Shown: positions 1 to 8,601 of the stretch, piece after piece
Layout of the letters: every line of letters begins with the position of its first letter
Position numbering within the stretch: the stretch's first letter is position 1
Assembly (NCBI GenBank): GCA_016234745.1
Contig: JACRAR010000002.1
Span: 1 to 64,000, forward strand
DNA length: 64,000 nt
Origin: Betaproteobacteria bacterium
GTDB lineage: Bacteria; Pseudomonadota; Gammaproteobacteria; Burkholderiales; Rhodocyclaceae
Direction: 5' to 3'
Notes under the pieces: generated by a model
The model's database searches: none
Told to the model about the DNA's origin: nothing
Seen by the model: the letters and a program-made list of their open reading frames with translations, nothing else
Position numbers and translations under genes: made by a program

Positions 1-1449
1 GCCATTGGTGTTCTGAGCACGGCGCAGGTCAATGTACTGAGCACGGCCCAAGTCGCAGCTCTGAGCACGGCCCAGGCTGCGGTGCTGACGACGGCAGCGG
101 TTGGAACACTGAGTACTGCCCAGATACAGGCCTTGGAAACGGCAGACCTTGCGGCTTTGGCAGCTTACACTACCGCAGGTGTTGGAGCCTGGAGTACTGC
201 CCAAGTAGCAGTGCTGAGTACTGGGCAGATCGTGGCCTTGACCACAGCTCAGGCTGCGGTGCTGACGACGGCCCAGGCGGCAGTCTTGACTACAGCCCAG
301 GTTGTGGCGCTGGAAACCCTTGATATTGCAGCAATGACCACGGCGAGTATCGGCGCTTTGACCACTGCGAATGTTGCGGTCCTGACTACGGGCCAGGTCG
401 CGGCCCTGACGACGGCTCAACTCATGGCATTCGGGACAGCGCAGATACAGGCACTGTCGCCAACTCAGGCGCATGCCTTGACCTCCACGGCTACCTACAC
501 CTGGAGCACTGCCAGTGTTAGTGCTTTGACGACTACCGCAGATAGTGGTGTATTGTCAGCTGGCGTGATTGCCGCATTGACTACCGCCGATATCGCCAGC
601 TTCACGTCGATTACGCCGATGGTTCTTGACCTGAACGGTGACGGTATCAAGACCGTGGGCGTGTCCTCGGGCGTCCAGTTCGACCTGGCGGCCAGCGGCC
701 AGAAACTCCAAGCGGGCTGGGTTGCCGGAGGCGATGGCTTGCTGGTCCTGGATCGTAACAAGGACGGCGCAATCAACGACGGCTCCGAGCTCTTCGGTAG
801 TGCCACGGTTCTGCCCAACGGACAAAAGGCTGAGGATGGTTATGCTGCCTTGAGAGCGATGGACAGCAATGGTGACGGCGTGATCACGAGTGATGATGCC
901 GGGTTTGCCGACCTGAAGATCTGGGTCGACGGTAACACGGACGGTTCAAGCAACTCGGGCGAACTGAAGTCCTTGGCCGAACTGGGCATCACCAAGCTCA
1001 ACCTGAATGCCAATGCCTCCACGGCCACCGATAACGGCAACCTGATCGGACTGGTGTCAAGCTACGAGACATCGGATGGAGTCACGCATCAGATGGCGGA
1101 CGTCTGGTTTGCGACCCAACCGGCGGATTTGACAGCCAAGGTGACGGGCCTGACCCAGGCGATTGCCGAGTTCATCGATAATCCGGACACCGGAGCGGTC
1201 GGCACAACGCTGAACCTGGCGGCAGGAGATACGCCGGTAATCCAGAGTCTAGCGATTTCTACCAATGTCGGAGGAATTGTCGATGCTCTGAAGCAATTCG
1301 ATGCGAACGGCAACCTGCTGGCGAGTGCGGCCGGAAGCTCAGGCGATTTGCAGAGCGTGACAGCCGATGCGACGCTGAATCTGGCTGGAACAACTGACCC
1401 GACTAAGACTGGATTGCTTGCTTCGACAACAGCGACAGGCAAAAGCTAG
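1..1449 (+). CDS. C-terminal part of a giant octapeptide-repeat, calcium-binding secreted protein (5' end outside window)
   Basis: The frame is open from base 1, so the gene begins upstream. The first ~160 codons are tandem 8-residue units of the form (A/V)L(S/T)TAQ(V/A)(A/V), a 24-bp period at DNA level, with a few degenerate units (ALETADLA, AFGTAQIQ). A non-repeat module of about 290 residues follows. It contains PMVLDLNGDG, LLVLDRNKDG and DSNGDGVITSDD, which read as EF-hand/dockerin-like Asp-rich calcium loops of the kind found in large RTX-type exoproteins. No cysteine is seen in the visible part. Such proteins usually leave by a type I secretion system, and an HlyB/HlyD pair lies at 31.8-35.3 kb. 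Export by that pair is inference. A strong terminator follows the stop codon. The exact ligand or host role cannot be read from the sequence. Confidence 0.8.
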   Translation, partial: AIGVLSTAQVNVLSTAQVAALSTAQAAVLTTAAVGTLSTAQIQALETADLAALAAYTTAGVGAWSTAQVAVLSTGQIVALTTAQAAVLTTAQAAVLTTAQVVALETLDIAAMTTASIGALTTANVAVLTTGQVAALTTAQLMAFGTAQIQALSPTQAHALTSTATYTWSTASVSALTTTADSGVLSAGVIAALTTADIASFTSITPMVLDLNGDGIKTVGVSSGVQFDLAASGQKLQAGWVAGGDGLLVLDRNKDGAINDGSELFGSATVLPNGQKAEDGYAALRAMDSNGDGVITSDDAGFADLKIWVDGNTDGSSNSGELKSLAELGITKLNLNANASTATDNGNLIGLVSSYETSDGVTHQMADVWFATQPADLTAKVTGLTQAIAEFIDNPDTGAVGTTLNLAAGDTPVIQSLAISTNVGGIVDALKQFDANGNLLASAAGSSGDLQSVTADATLNLAGTTDPTKTGLLASTTATGKS

Positions 1450-1472
1450 CCCACCCAGTTAGTTAATCTCAC

Positions 1473-1508
1473 AAGGCGACAGGACTGATTCGGTCTTGTC
1501 GCCTTTTT
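1473..1508 (+). terminator. Rho-independent terminator after the repeat protein
   Basis: A 13-bp stem (AAGGCGACAGGAC with GTCTTGTCGCCTT, one G-T wobble) with a 7-base loop is followed by a T run. It starts 23 bases after the stop of the repeat-protein gene and separates it from the glycan locus. Confidence 0.9.
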
Positions 1509-1575
1509 CTTGGTGCGCCCGGCAGGGCGCGATCTTGAATTCAATCGTCGCTTGACCATGACCTGAGGTGAATAG

Positions 1576-2070
1576 ATGAGCATCGCAAAAGCACTCAACA
1601 CCCTTGATCTAATCGTGCCCGATCCAAAGTTAGGGTTGCCAGATGAGATGTTTCATTTCATTAGTAGAACTACCCCGCTTGTTAATGTTGATCTGCTGAT
1701 CAAAGACGAACGAAACCGTACCCTGCTCGCGTGGCGCAACGACGCTTATTGCGGGAGAGGATGGCACATCCCCGGCGGTATAATCAGGTTTAAGGAGACG
1801 TTTGAAGAGAGACTGAAAAAAGTTGCAGAGTTGGAAATTGGTACAAGTGTTGATGTTAACCTCTCACCGATTGCAATTAACGAGCTGATCAGTCAACACA
1901 CGGACGTCAGAGGCCACTTTGTTTCAATACTGTTCAAATGTCATTTATCCGGTGAATTTACCCCCGCCAACGCGGAGCTGACAACTGATGACCCCGGATA
2001 TCTCGAGTGGCATGATACGTGCCCAGTCAATTTAATATCGTTTCATAAAATGTATGAAAAATTCCTTTAA
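1576..2070 (+). CDS. Nudix hydrolase, GDP-mannose mannosyl hydrolase-like
   Basis: A 164-residue protein with the Nudix fold pattern. TTPLVNVDLLI leads into LLAWR and then a Nudix-like box starting at GWHIPGGI (about residues 65-90). The box is degenerate: the canonical REUxEExGU segment reads KVAELEIG. That resembles GDP-mannose mannosyl hydrolases (Gmm), which hydrolyse GDP-mannose or GDP-glucose and also lack part of the box. A good Shine-Dalgarno sequence (GAGGTG at 1565-1570) sits 5 bases before the ATG. The gene opens the glycan locus, which fits nucleotide-sugar metabolism. Substrate assignment is by family resemblance only. Confidence 0.75.
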   Translation: MSIAKALNTLDLIVPDPKLGLPDEMFHFISRTTPLVNVDLLIKDERNRTLLAWRNDAYCGRGWHIPGGIIRFKETFEERLKKVAELEIGTSVDVNLSPIAINELISQHTDVRGHFVSILFKCHLSGEFTPANAELTTDDPGYLEWHDTCPVNLISFHKMYEKFL

Positions 2071-2313
2071 GTTCGAGTGTCACTGGCGCTCAGGTTATCG
2101 TTGCGATCAAAATCTTCCTGAGTTAGTCAGCCAACGCAATAGTTACTTTTTGGTAGTGTCTAGCGAAGAGCCTATTCAGTATTTGATAAGAGCCAATAAA
2201 TTCTGGTGCTTAACACCGGTAAGTAGGCGCTACTCAATTGGAACTGCCGTAAGTTGCAAAGGTTTTGACAAATCAGAGTAGCAAGAACATGCGAGTACAA
2301 AGACAGAGGTGAA
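2071..2313 (+). other. Gene-poor AT-rich spacer
   Basis: 243 bases between the Nudix gene and the first radical SAM gene. A 75-codon frame crosses it from inside the Nudix gene, but it has no Shine-Dalgarno sequence and no recognisable protein pattern. I see no convincing promoter or hairpin. Confidence 0.5.
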
Positions 2314-3963
2314 ATGGTGAAAAGAATTTTGTTTATCGTTCCTCCCTACCTTCGCTTCCACGACTATATCAATCCGCCCTTCAATGCCAAGTCGGTGATG
2401 AAGACAAATGGACGCTTCGGCAGCCTGCCGACGGACATGCCGATAGGCATCCTTTCGCTGAGTTCCTATATTAAGAAATTTCTTCCGGTTGAAACGCGAC
2501 TAGCTGATCTGAACGTTGAGTTGAATAAACTCCAAAGCTTCAATTTCAAATCGTTTCTAGACTTCTATCGGTGGTACTTCTCTACAAGGCTTGGTAACGA
2601 CTTTGAACCGGAAGCTATTGGCATCTCAACATTGTTTACTCCTTCGTACGAGAATATGTTGGAGATCGCAAACTGTTGCCGGGAAATGCATCCCCGAGCG
2701 CTTATATTGGGTGGCGGTGGCATACCTACCAATATGTATAAAGAGATATTTTCGGCATGTTCAGAATTCGACGCCTTGTGCTACGGTGAAGGAGAGCTTC
2801 CCTTGCTCGATTTGGCTCGGTCAAAGAACAAGGCTGAGTTGCTTTCCGTGCACTCTTCGTGGATCACACAGGAAAAAGTGCACGCAGGGCATACATTCGA
2901 GCACAAATTTGTTGAGAATCTGGATGAAATCCCCTTCTATGACTATGACATCTGTGAAATAAGCGAATACGGAGCAAATCCAACCATCTCGTCTTTTGCG
3001 ACCCGTGATAAAAAATTGAACAACTTTCACGTCATGACGTCGCGCGGATGCCCGATGAAGTGTACATTTTGCGCATCGCATTCCGTGCACGGCAGAGACA
3101 TGAGGTATTTCAGCATTGAGCGCATCAAGGAAGATTTTCTGCACCTAATTGAAAAGTTTGGTGCGCAAACCCTCGTTTTCCAAGATGATCACTTTATGGC
3201 CAGCAAGAAGCGTGCGCTTGAAATAATTGACCTTGTGAAAGAACTTGGTGTTAAAGCCGTATTCCAAAATGGATTAGCCCTCTATGCACTTGACCGAACA
3301 ATTCTAGAGGCGCTACGCAGTGCCGGTGTTGAGCAACTGATGCTCCCCGTCGAATCCGGCAGTAACCGTGTCCTACGAAAGATCATGCACAAGTCATTGA
3401 CCACATCGATTATCAGTCGAGTGATCAACGACTGTCGCGAACTGGGAATCTATACCAACGCCGCTATCCTGATAGGCATGCCTGGGGAAACGAAGCAAGA
3501 CATTGAAGATACTCGACAGTTTCTAAAGTCAATCGACACCAACTGGTACATTATTGTGGTTGCCTCCCCCCTGCCAGGTAGCGAAATGCTGAAGACCTGT
3601 ATCGATAAAGATTATCTAAAGAGTGACTATATCTACACCGACTTCCGTCACGCTATCGTTGAAACAGAGGACTTCACAACGGAGTACATCAAGGATGTCA
3701 GTTATGAACTTAACCTGGATTTAAACTTTGTTAATAACAGTGACGTAAGGCTAGGAGAATACGCGACAGCGCTTAAGGGCTTCCATAATGCAATTAATGC
3801 CAAACCCGACCACGCCATTGCACACTATTACGCAGCGCTTTGTTATGAATCACTCGGGGATGCTTCAAGGGCTTGTGAAATGCGAAACGAAGCTATGCGC
3901 ATAGTTGAAGCTGATATGGCATGGCGGAGGTACTTTGAGATGTTTAATCTTCCACTGCAGTGA
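2314..3963 (+). CDS. B12-binding-domain radical SAM protein with C-terminal TPR
   Basis: 549 residues. The N-terminal ~200 residues read as a cobalamin-binding-like domain (ILFIVPP, DMPIGILSLSSYI, ALILGGGGIPTN). The central radical SAM core carries the 4Fe-4S motif C246-x3-C250-x2-C253 (RGCPMKCTFC), followed by FQDDHF and a VESGSNRVL segment typical of B12-dependent radical SAM enzymes. The last ~80 residues hold a TPR-like helix pair (GEYATALKGFHNAI). Such enzymes methylate unactivated carbons or rearrange substrates; here the substrate is unknown and a sugar or lipid is inferred from the neighbours. AGGTG lies only ~2 bases before ATG 2314 but 5 bases before the next codon, GTG 2317, which may be the true start. 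Confidence 0.8.
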   Translation: MVKRILFIVPPYLRFHDYINPPFNAKSVMKTNGRFGSLPTDMPIGILSLSSYIKKFLPVETRLADLNVELNKLQSFNFKSFLDFYRWYFSTRLGNDFEPEAIGISTLFTPSYENMLEIANCCREMHPRALILGGGGIPTNMYKEIFSACSEFDALCYGEGELPLLDLARSKNKAELLSVHSSWITQEKVHAGHTFEHKFVENLDEIPFYDYDICEISEYGANPTISSFATRDKKLNNFHVMTSRGCPMKCTFCASHSVHGRDMRYFSIERIKEDFLHLIEKFGAQTLVFQDDHFMASKKRALEIIDLVKELGVKAVFQNGLALYALDRTILEALRSAGVEQLMLPVESGSNRVLRKIMHKSLTTSIISRVINDCRELGIYTNAAILIGMPGETKQDIEDTRQFLKSIDTNWYIIVVASPLPGSEMLKTCIDKDYLKSDYIYTDFRHAIVETEDFTTEYIKDVSYELNLDLNFVNNSDVRLGEYATALKGFHNAINAKPDHAIAHYYAALCYESLGDASRACEMRNEAMRIVEADMAWRRYFEMFNLPLQ

Positions 3964-4209
3964 TGGATTGGCATTTGATTGCTGGATTATTTGTGCGTAG
4001 CAGTCAAACCGATTTCTGAGCGTGTTGCTATGTTTAGCATGGAAGACATGGCCGACATAGGTAGTCAAGAAAGAATAGCAATAATCTGAGCAACTCCAAT
4101 TTCTGTGATATTGAAAGTTTTGGCGCTATTTAATTTCTGGCGATTTCAGTTGCGTGGTCGTCAACGATAGGGCAATTCGAATCTTGCGAAATTACTGAGA
4201 GATGATTAA
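3964..4209 (+). other. Gene-free AT-rich spacer
   Basis: 246 bases, strikingly AT-rich compared with the flanking genes, without a supported gene. It probably carries the promoter of the following gene, but I cannot pick a convincing -35/-10 pair. Confidence 0.4.
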
Positions 4210-5121
4210 ATGCGAGTGCCAATAATTTTTCTTGCAGGCTATGGTAGAGAGAACCGGGTATTTTTAGATGCGCGGAAGCTTTGGAGTCTATATACCGCCA
4301 TTGACTCGACGGTGAATAAGCATTACTTCGTTATTTCCAATCTAGCCCTAGAGCCAGGAGAAATATTTTTTCGAGATGGCGACCTGAATGTCGGAGTGGC
4401 TGCGGAACTCAAAACAAAACTCGCGGAGGATTCAACGCGGTTCGAAGTGACCGGCAGTTGGAGCGTTGTAGAAAATAGGATTATCCTTGAGAGGAATATT
4501 AGAGCTTTTGAATATATTTTGGAGTCGAATCCAGGTCCATTCTGGCTTTTTGCATCATCTGTTACCTCGATGATTGGTTTTGACCGATTGGCAAACTTGA
4601 TCGCAGATTGGCCTTGCAGGAATACCTATGGTGGCAAAATTGAATTCATTCAATTACCGGACGGTAAATATATGACGTTTCCGTCTGGGTCCGGGATACT
4701 GTATTCCCGGGACATGGTGGAACTGATTGTTTCAAGAAGTAGGCAGTATAGCCACGACTTGGCATCAGATGTATGGCTTGGCCTGACGTTGTTGGATCAA
4801 ACCAGAACCCCTTTATTCAGATTCGACGTCACTGATGTACCGGATAAGTCAGACAACTACTTCTCGCAACAACAGGCGAAAATCCACGCTGCTGTGAGAG
4901 CTGGACACTTTCATCTTCGCGTGAAAACTTCCGGGAATAGCGCCTTGGCACCAGATCGCTACAAGACGGATGTCAACCTGTTGGTTGAAGCAATGCAGGC
5001 GTTCTCGACCATTCGCGAGGTCAATCAAAGTACGTGCGGCATGTGGGAAAACGAGTGCGCGCGGTATAGTGTCGCTGGCTCTACTTCCATCCCGGCCATC
5101 GTGGATCTCCCTAGACCCTAG
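4210..5121 (+). CDS. Putative Fringe-like glycosyltransferase
   Basis: 303 residues, no signal peptide and no clear membrane segment. The middle of the protein has the order WLFASSVTSMIGFDRL, then a TYGGKI strand, then FPSGSGILYSRDMVELI and DVWLGLTLL. A G-S-G-x-L-Y/S-R segment followed by an acidic D-x-W-L-G is the pattern of Fringe/galactosyltransferase (GT31-like) folds, where the last Asp acts near the acceptor. A classical DxD is not obvious. The gene stands alone between two spacers, is AT-rich, and lies in a locus full of glycosyltransferases. The family call is moderate; donor and acceptor are unknown. Confidence 0.5.
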   Translation: MRVPIIFLAGYGRENRVFLDARKLWSLYTAIDSTVNKHYFVISNLALEPGEIFFRDGDLNVGVAAELKTKLAEDSTRFEVTGSWSVVENRIILERNIRAFEYILESNPGPFWLFASSVTSMIGFDRLANLIADWPCRNTYGGKIEFIQLPDGKYMTFPSGSGILYSRDMVELIVSRSRQYSHDLASDVWLGLTLLDQTRTPLFRFDVTDVPDKSDNYFSQQQAKIHAAVRAGHFHLRVKTSGNSALAPDRYKTDVNLLVEAMQAFSTIREVNQSTCGMWENECARYSVAGSTSIPAIVDLPRP

Positions 5122-5304
5122 TCACCAGGCCATGAGCTACTGTTCGCGTTCTGAGTGTCAAGAAATGAGCCAAGAAATGACTGCAATTATCTAGTTTCCT
5201 GCTCCCGAAAGCCACTTATATTGCCGTAAGTGATAGCTTAGAAATTATTTTCGGGTCCTGCAGGGTTTTCAGTCCGCTAATGATTCGACCAACGGAGACG
5301 TAAC

Positions 5305-6402
5305 ATGAATGACGTTCCTGGAGCCATCGTAAGACCGCGGATACATTCCGCAGAGAAATCGAGACTGGAAGACCTTATTCCACTGGTCACTCCCTTTTCC
5401 GCCCATATAGATGTTTCCAGCGTCTGCAACTTCAAATGCAGCTTTTGCTTTCAGGCCGATACAGAGGGAATGAAAGAAGCCAACCTCAAACGGGGGTTCA
5501 TGCCGATCGAGATGTTCCGGAAAATTGTGGACGATCTTACCGAGTTCGAGCAACCGCTCAAGAAAGTGAAGATAGGCAATCACGGCGAGCCGACACTCCA
5601 CCCGGAACTTCCGTCCATGATTGGATACGTTAGAACCGCTGGCGTTGCTGAAATCGTCGAAATGTTCACCAATGGCTCCAAACTTGACCAGGAACTCTGT
5701 CGAAACATCGTCGAAGCTGGTTTGCAACGGATCAACATCTCGTTGGAAGGCCTTTCAGGAGACCGTTATCTGGCCGTGGCGGGCGTACGGGTCAATTTTG
5801 AAGAATTCATAGAAAACATCCGATACCTCCATAGCATCAAGAAGGATCTACAGATCTACGTCAAGATCGCCGACCAAACTCACAGACTGAGTAAGGATTC
5901 TCAGGAAATTTTCATACTGAACAAAAGCGAGCGGCAACACTTCTACGATGTTTTTTCTTCGATTTGCGACGAAATCTATATCGAAAAGGTCGTTCCGCAA
6001 TGGGCAGAGACACAATACGACAAGCAGAATACCGTCGCCGAAACCGGAATGTACGGACAGGCAATCAGGGGTTACAAAGAAGTATGCCCATTCATCTTTA
6101 TGTATCTCCATTTTAACTGTGACGGCACAACCAGCCCCTGCACGCTCGACTGGCCGCGGAAAGTTGTCATTGGCAATGTCATGGAGCAAAGCGTCAAGGA
6201 GATCTGGACCGGGCTTTTGCTGAGGCAATTGCAAATTGCTCAACTCAAGGGTCAGCGGAACAAGATCGATTTTTGCCGCTCGTGCTCGGCACCAATGGTT
6301 TGTGTCGAGGAGGATCTCGATCCTCATAAAGAACACGCTTTGCGGGTGATGAAAGTCGATGAAAAAGAACTGACAGCCTCGAACCCATGGGTCAAGGACT
6401 AA
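5305..6402 (+). CDS. Radical SAM/SPASM domain protein
   Basis: 365 residues. The radical SAM motif is C41-x3-C45-x2-C48 (VCNFKCSFC), followed by a GEPTLHPEL strand and SLEGLSG, the normal core layout. The C-terminal third has a SPASM-type cysteine set (VCPFIF, SPCTLDWP, CRSCSAPMVC) that would bind auxiliary Fe-S clusters. The start is supported by GGAG about 7 bases upstream. It begins a tight gene run through at least 13217 with spacings under 20 bases or overlaps. SPASM enzymes act on peptides and also on sugars in antibiotic and surface-glycan loci. The neighbouring SDR genes make a nucleotide-sugar or aglycone substrate more likely here, but this is inference. Confidence 0.85.
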   Translation: MNDVPGAIVRPRIHSAEKSRLEDLIPLVTPFSAHIDVSSVCNFKCSFCFQADTEGMKEANLKRGFMPIEMFRKIVDDLTEFEQPLKKVKIGNHGEPTLHPELPSMIGYVRTAGVAEIVEMFTNGSKLDQELCRNIVEAGLQRINISLEGLSGDRYLAVAGVRVNFEEFIENIRYLHSIKKDLQIYVKIADQTHRLSKDSQEIFILNKSERQHFYDVFSSICDEIYIEKVVPQWAETQYDKQNTVAETGMYGQAIRGYKEVCPFIFMYLHFNCDGTTSPCTLDWPRKVVIGNVMEQSVKEIWTGLLLRQLQIAQLKGQRNKIDFCRSCSAPMVCVEEDLDPHKEHALRVMKVDEKELTASNPWVKD

Positions 6403-6409
6403 GCTCGCG

Positions 6410-7273
6410 ATGAAGACAGTACTCCTGCTCGGTGGTACGGGATTCATAGGAAAGAATATTGCCGAATATCTGGCGGCAGATTCCGGCTATCGATTGCTCT
6501 CTCCGAAGAGGACGGAACTGAATCTTCTGGATACGCAGGCATGTGAGGATTTCGTGAAGGCCGCAGCACCGGATGCGGTTATCCACTCGGCTGTCAATAT
6601 TCACTCGATCGAAGAGAACGTCAGGATGTACTTCAATTTCGAGCGTCTGTCAGCACATTACGGAAAGATGATCGTGATCGGCTCGGCTGCTGAATACGAT
6701 ATGCGCAGCTATAAGCCGATGATGACGGAGGAATACTTCGGCTGCAACACCCCGAGCGACACCTACGGGCTGTCGAAATTCATCGCCGCCAGCGACGCCG
6801 AGCGCAAACGGCGCAACATCATCAATCTCAGGGTATTCGGGATCTACGGGAAATACGAGGACTTTACGCGCCGATTCATCTCCAACAACATCTGCAACGT
6901 ACTCTGCGGAAAAGATATCTCGATCAATCGAAACATGGTGTTCGACTATTTGTTCATTGACGACTTCCTTTCGATTATGGAGCAGTTCCTAAGCCGAGAT
7001 TGCAAACATCGCAGTTACAACGTGTGTACCGGACATCCCGTGACCTTGCTCGATCTTGCCCATACCATTGCTTCGCTCATGCCCGAGTACAAAAATCGAA
7101 AGCTCGTCATCAAGAACGAGGGGATGGGAACAGAGTATTCCGGCAACAATCAGAGACTATTGAGTGAATTCGGCGAGACCCGATTCACGGACCATCGGAT
7201 TGCCATCGAAGGTTTAATACAGTGGTACCGAGAAATTTTCAGTGAAGCAAATATCTGCGCCAGGCTGAAATAG
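6410..7273 (+). CDS. NAD-dependent epimerase/dehydratase (extended SDR)
   Basis: 287 residues. The dinucleotide-binding motif G8-G-T-G11-F-I-G14 is at the very N-terminus. The catalytic pair Y119-x3-K123 (YGLSK) and the serine in IGSAAEY are present, so an active nucleotide-sugar epimerase, dehydratase or 4-ketoreductase is expected. Its closest relative in the window is the gene at 8598. Both share LRVFG(I/V)(Y/F)GKYED, the ISINRN/EINRN strand and a FDYL/YDYL block, so they are paralogues flanking a radical SAM gene. The stop codon shares one base with the GTG start of the next gene. The exact sugar is unknown. Confidence 0.85.
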   Translation: MKTVLLLGGTGFIGKNIAEYLAADSGYRLLSPKRTELNLLDTQACEDFVKAAAPDAVIHSAVNIHSIEENVRMYFNFERLSAHYGKMIVIGSAAEYDMRSYKPMMTEEYFGCNTPSDTYGLSKFIAASDAERKRRNIINLRVFGIYGKYEDFTRRFISNNICNVLCGKDISINRNMVFDYLFIDDFLSIMEQFLSRDCKHRSYNVCTGHPVTLLDLAHTIASLMPEYKNRKLVIKNEGMGTEYSGNNQRLLSEFGETRFTDHRIAIEGLIQWYREIFSEANICARLK

Positions 7274-8601
7274 TGTCCAGCCCTAAAGTTGCGGTGCAAA
7301 CAGATCCTCGTGCCAGATTGATTTCCGATATTGGCGACCGGGAAGTCGTCATTTGGGGCGCGCGCATGACCGGAATAGGTTTCGCACGTTTTGCCAAGGC
7401 TCAGGGGATTCGTACCCGCGCTTTTATAGATTCCGATCCCGCTTTGCGAGGCAAGACGGTCAGTGGCATCCGAATCTACCCACCGGACTACTTGGCTGAG
7501 CTCGTTGCCACCGGAACACGATTCGTCGTGGTCTTGGCGGTCTCGATCAAAGAAGACGAGATTATCAGTAGTCTCACTGGCTATGGGTTGTCCGCCGACG
7601 ATCTAATCGTTTATTCAAAATACTGCAAGGTCTTTTATACGATAGACGTCGTCGGCTCATGCAATCTGAAATGTCCTTCGTGCGTGCATGGGACGCCAGA
7701 CAACAGTATGCCCACTGGTTTGATGAGCCTGGATACCTTCAAGAAGGTGATTGACAAAATCAAAACGGATGCGCCGCTGGTGACTCATGTCGGGCTGTAT
7801 AACTGGGGCGAGCCTTTCCTTCACCCGGAACTGCACCACATCGTGGATCATTTGCACCGCAATGACATTGCCGTGGCAATCTCCAGCAACCTGTCGTTCC
7901 GCTTCGCGGACCGCCTAGATCGCGTCATCAAAGCCAATCCGGAGTACTTGAAAGTCTCCGTGTCCGGGTACTTTTCTAAAGCCTACAACAATACGCATAC
8001 CGGAGGCGACGTTAACCTCGTCAAGTCGAACATGTATCGGCTCAGATATTTGATCGACCGATACAGCGCCGACACATTGGTCGATGTCAATTACCACCTG
8101 TACAAGGACAACAATGGGATCAACCTGACGAAAATGCGGGAACTTTGCACAGAGCTTGGCTTTGTGTTGTCGACAGTCAATGCCCTGGTGATGCCGTTGG
8201 AAAAAGTCCTCAAGCATTGTGAGGGGAGGCCAGATCCAGATACGGTGCGCCTGAGCGAGAACCTGCTGGTCAGCATCGATGAGGGGATCAGTGCCGCATC
8301 CATGTTCAAGTCTTCGAGGTGCTCGTTCATGGACAACCAGGTGAACATCAATTTCGACCTCACGGTGCCAATCTGTTGCACTGTAGCCGAACGTCAGGGC
8401 AATATCGTCGAGGAGAATTTCCTGGCTTCAACACCACGCAGTATCGAAGAGAAAAAGGCGCAGGCCTCAATCTGCATGAAGTGCATGGCTTACGGGCTTC
8501 CCGAATACAACATGGGGTACAACCGAGCTGCCTGGGATGAGATCGCCAGTTCAAAGGGAAGTTGCGACTCAGGTTCGACTGGAGGCAGTCAAACGACATG
8601 A
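7273..8601 (+). CDS. Radical SAM protein with N-terminal Rossmann-like domain
   Basis: 442 residues, GTG start overlapping the previous stop by one base. Residues ~15-115 form a nucleotide-binding-like fold (DREVVIWGARMTGIGFARF, then AFIDSDPALRGKTVSGI), similar to the CoF/Rossmann segments found on sugar-modifying and C-methyltransferase proteins. The radical SAM core begins with C130-x3-C134-x2-C137 (SCNLKCPSC) and has NWGEPFLHPEL. C-terminal cysteines (SRCSF, VPICCT, SICMKCM) suggest a SPASM/twitch auxiliary cluster. The fusion of a Rossmann-like unit to a SPASM radical SAM enzyme is uncommon. It sits between two paralogous SDR genes, which implies a shared substrate. Product unknown. Confidence 0.8.
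   Translation: MSSPKVAVQTDPRARLISDIGDREVVIWGARMTGIGFARFAKAQGIRTRAFIDSDPALRGKTVSGIRIYPPDYLAELVATGTRFVVVLAVSIKEDEIISSLTGYGLSADDLIVYSKYCKVFYTIDVVGSCNLKCPSCVHGTPDNSMPTGLMSLDTFKKVIDKIKTDAPLVTHVGLYNWGEPFLHPELHHIVDHLHRNDIAVAISSNLSFRFADRLDRVIKANPEYLKVSVSGYFSKAYNNTHTGGDVNLVKSNMYRLRYLIDRYSADTLVDVNYHLYKDNNGINLTKMRELCTELGFVLSTVNALVMPLEKVLKHCEGRPDPDTVRLSENLLVSIDEGISAASMFKSSRCSFMDNQVNINFDLTVPICCTVAERQGNIVEENFLASTPRSIEEKKAQASICMKCMAYGLPEYNMGYNRAAWDEIASSKGSCDSGSTGGSQTT

Noticed and set aside
2054-2281. A 75-codon frame overlapping the 3' end of the Nudix gene
   Set aside because: No Shine-Dalgarno sequence, no recognisable protein features and AT-rich composition typical of spacer DNA.
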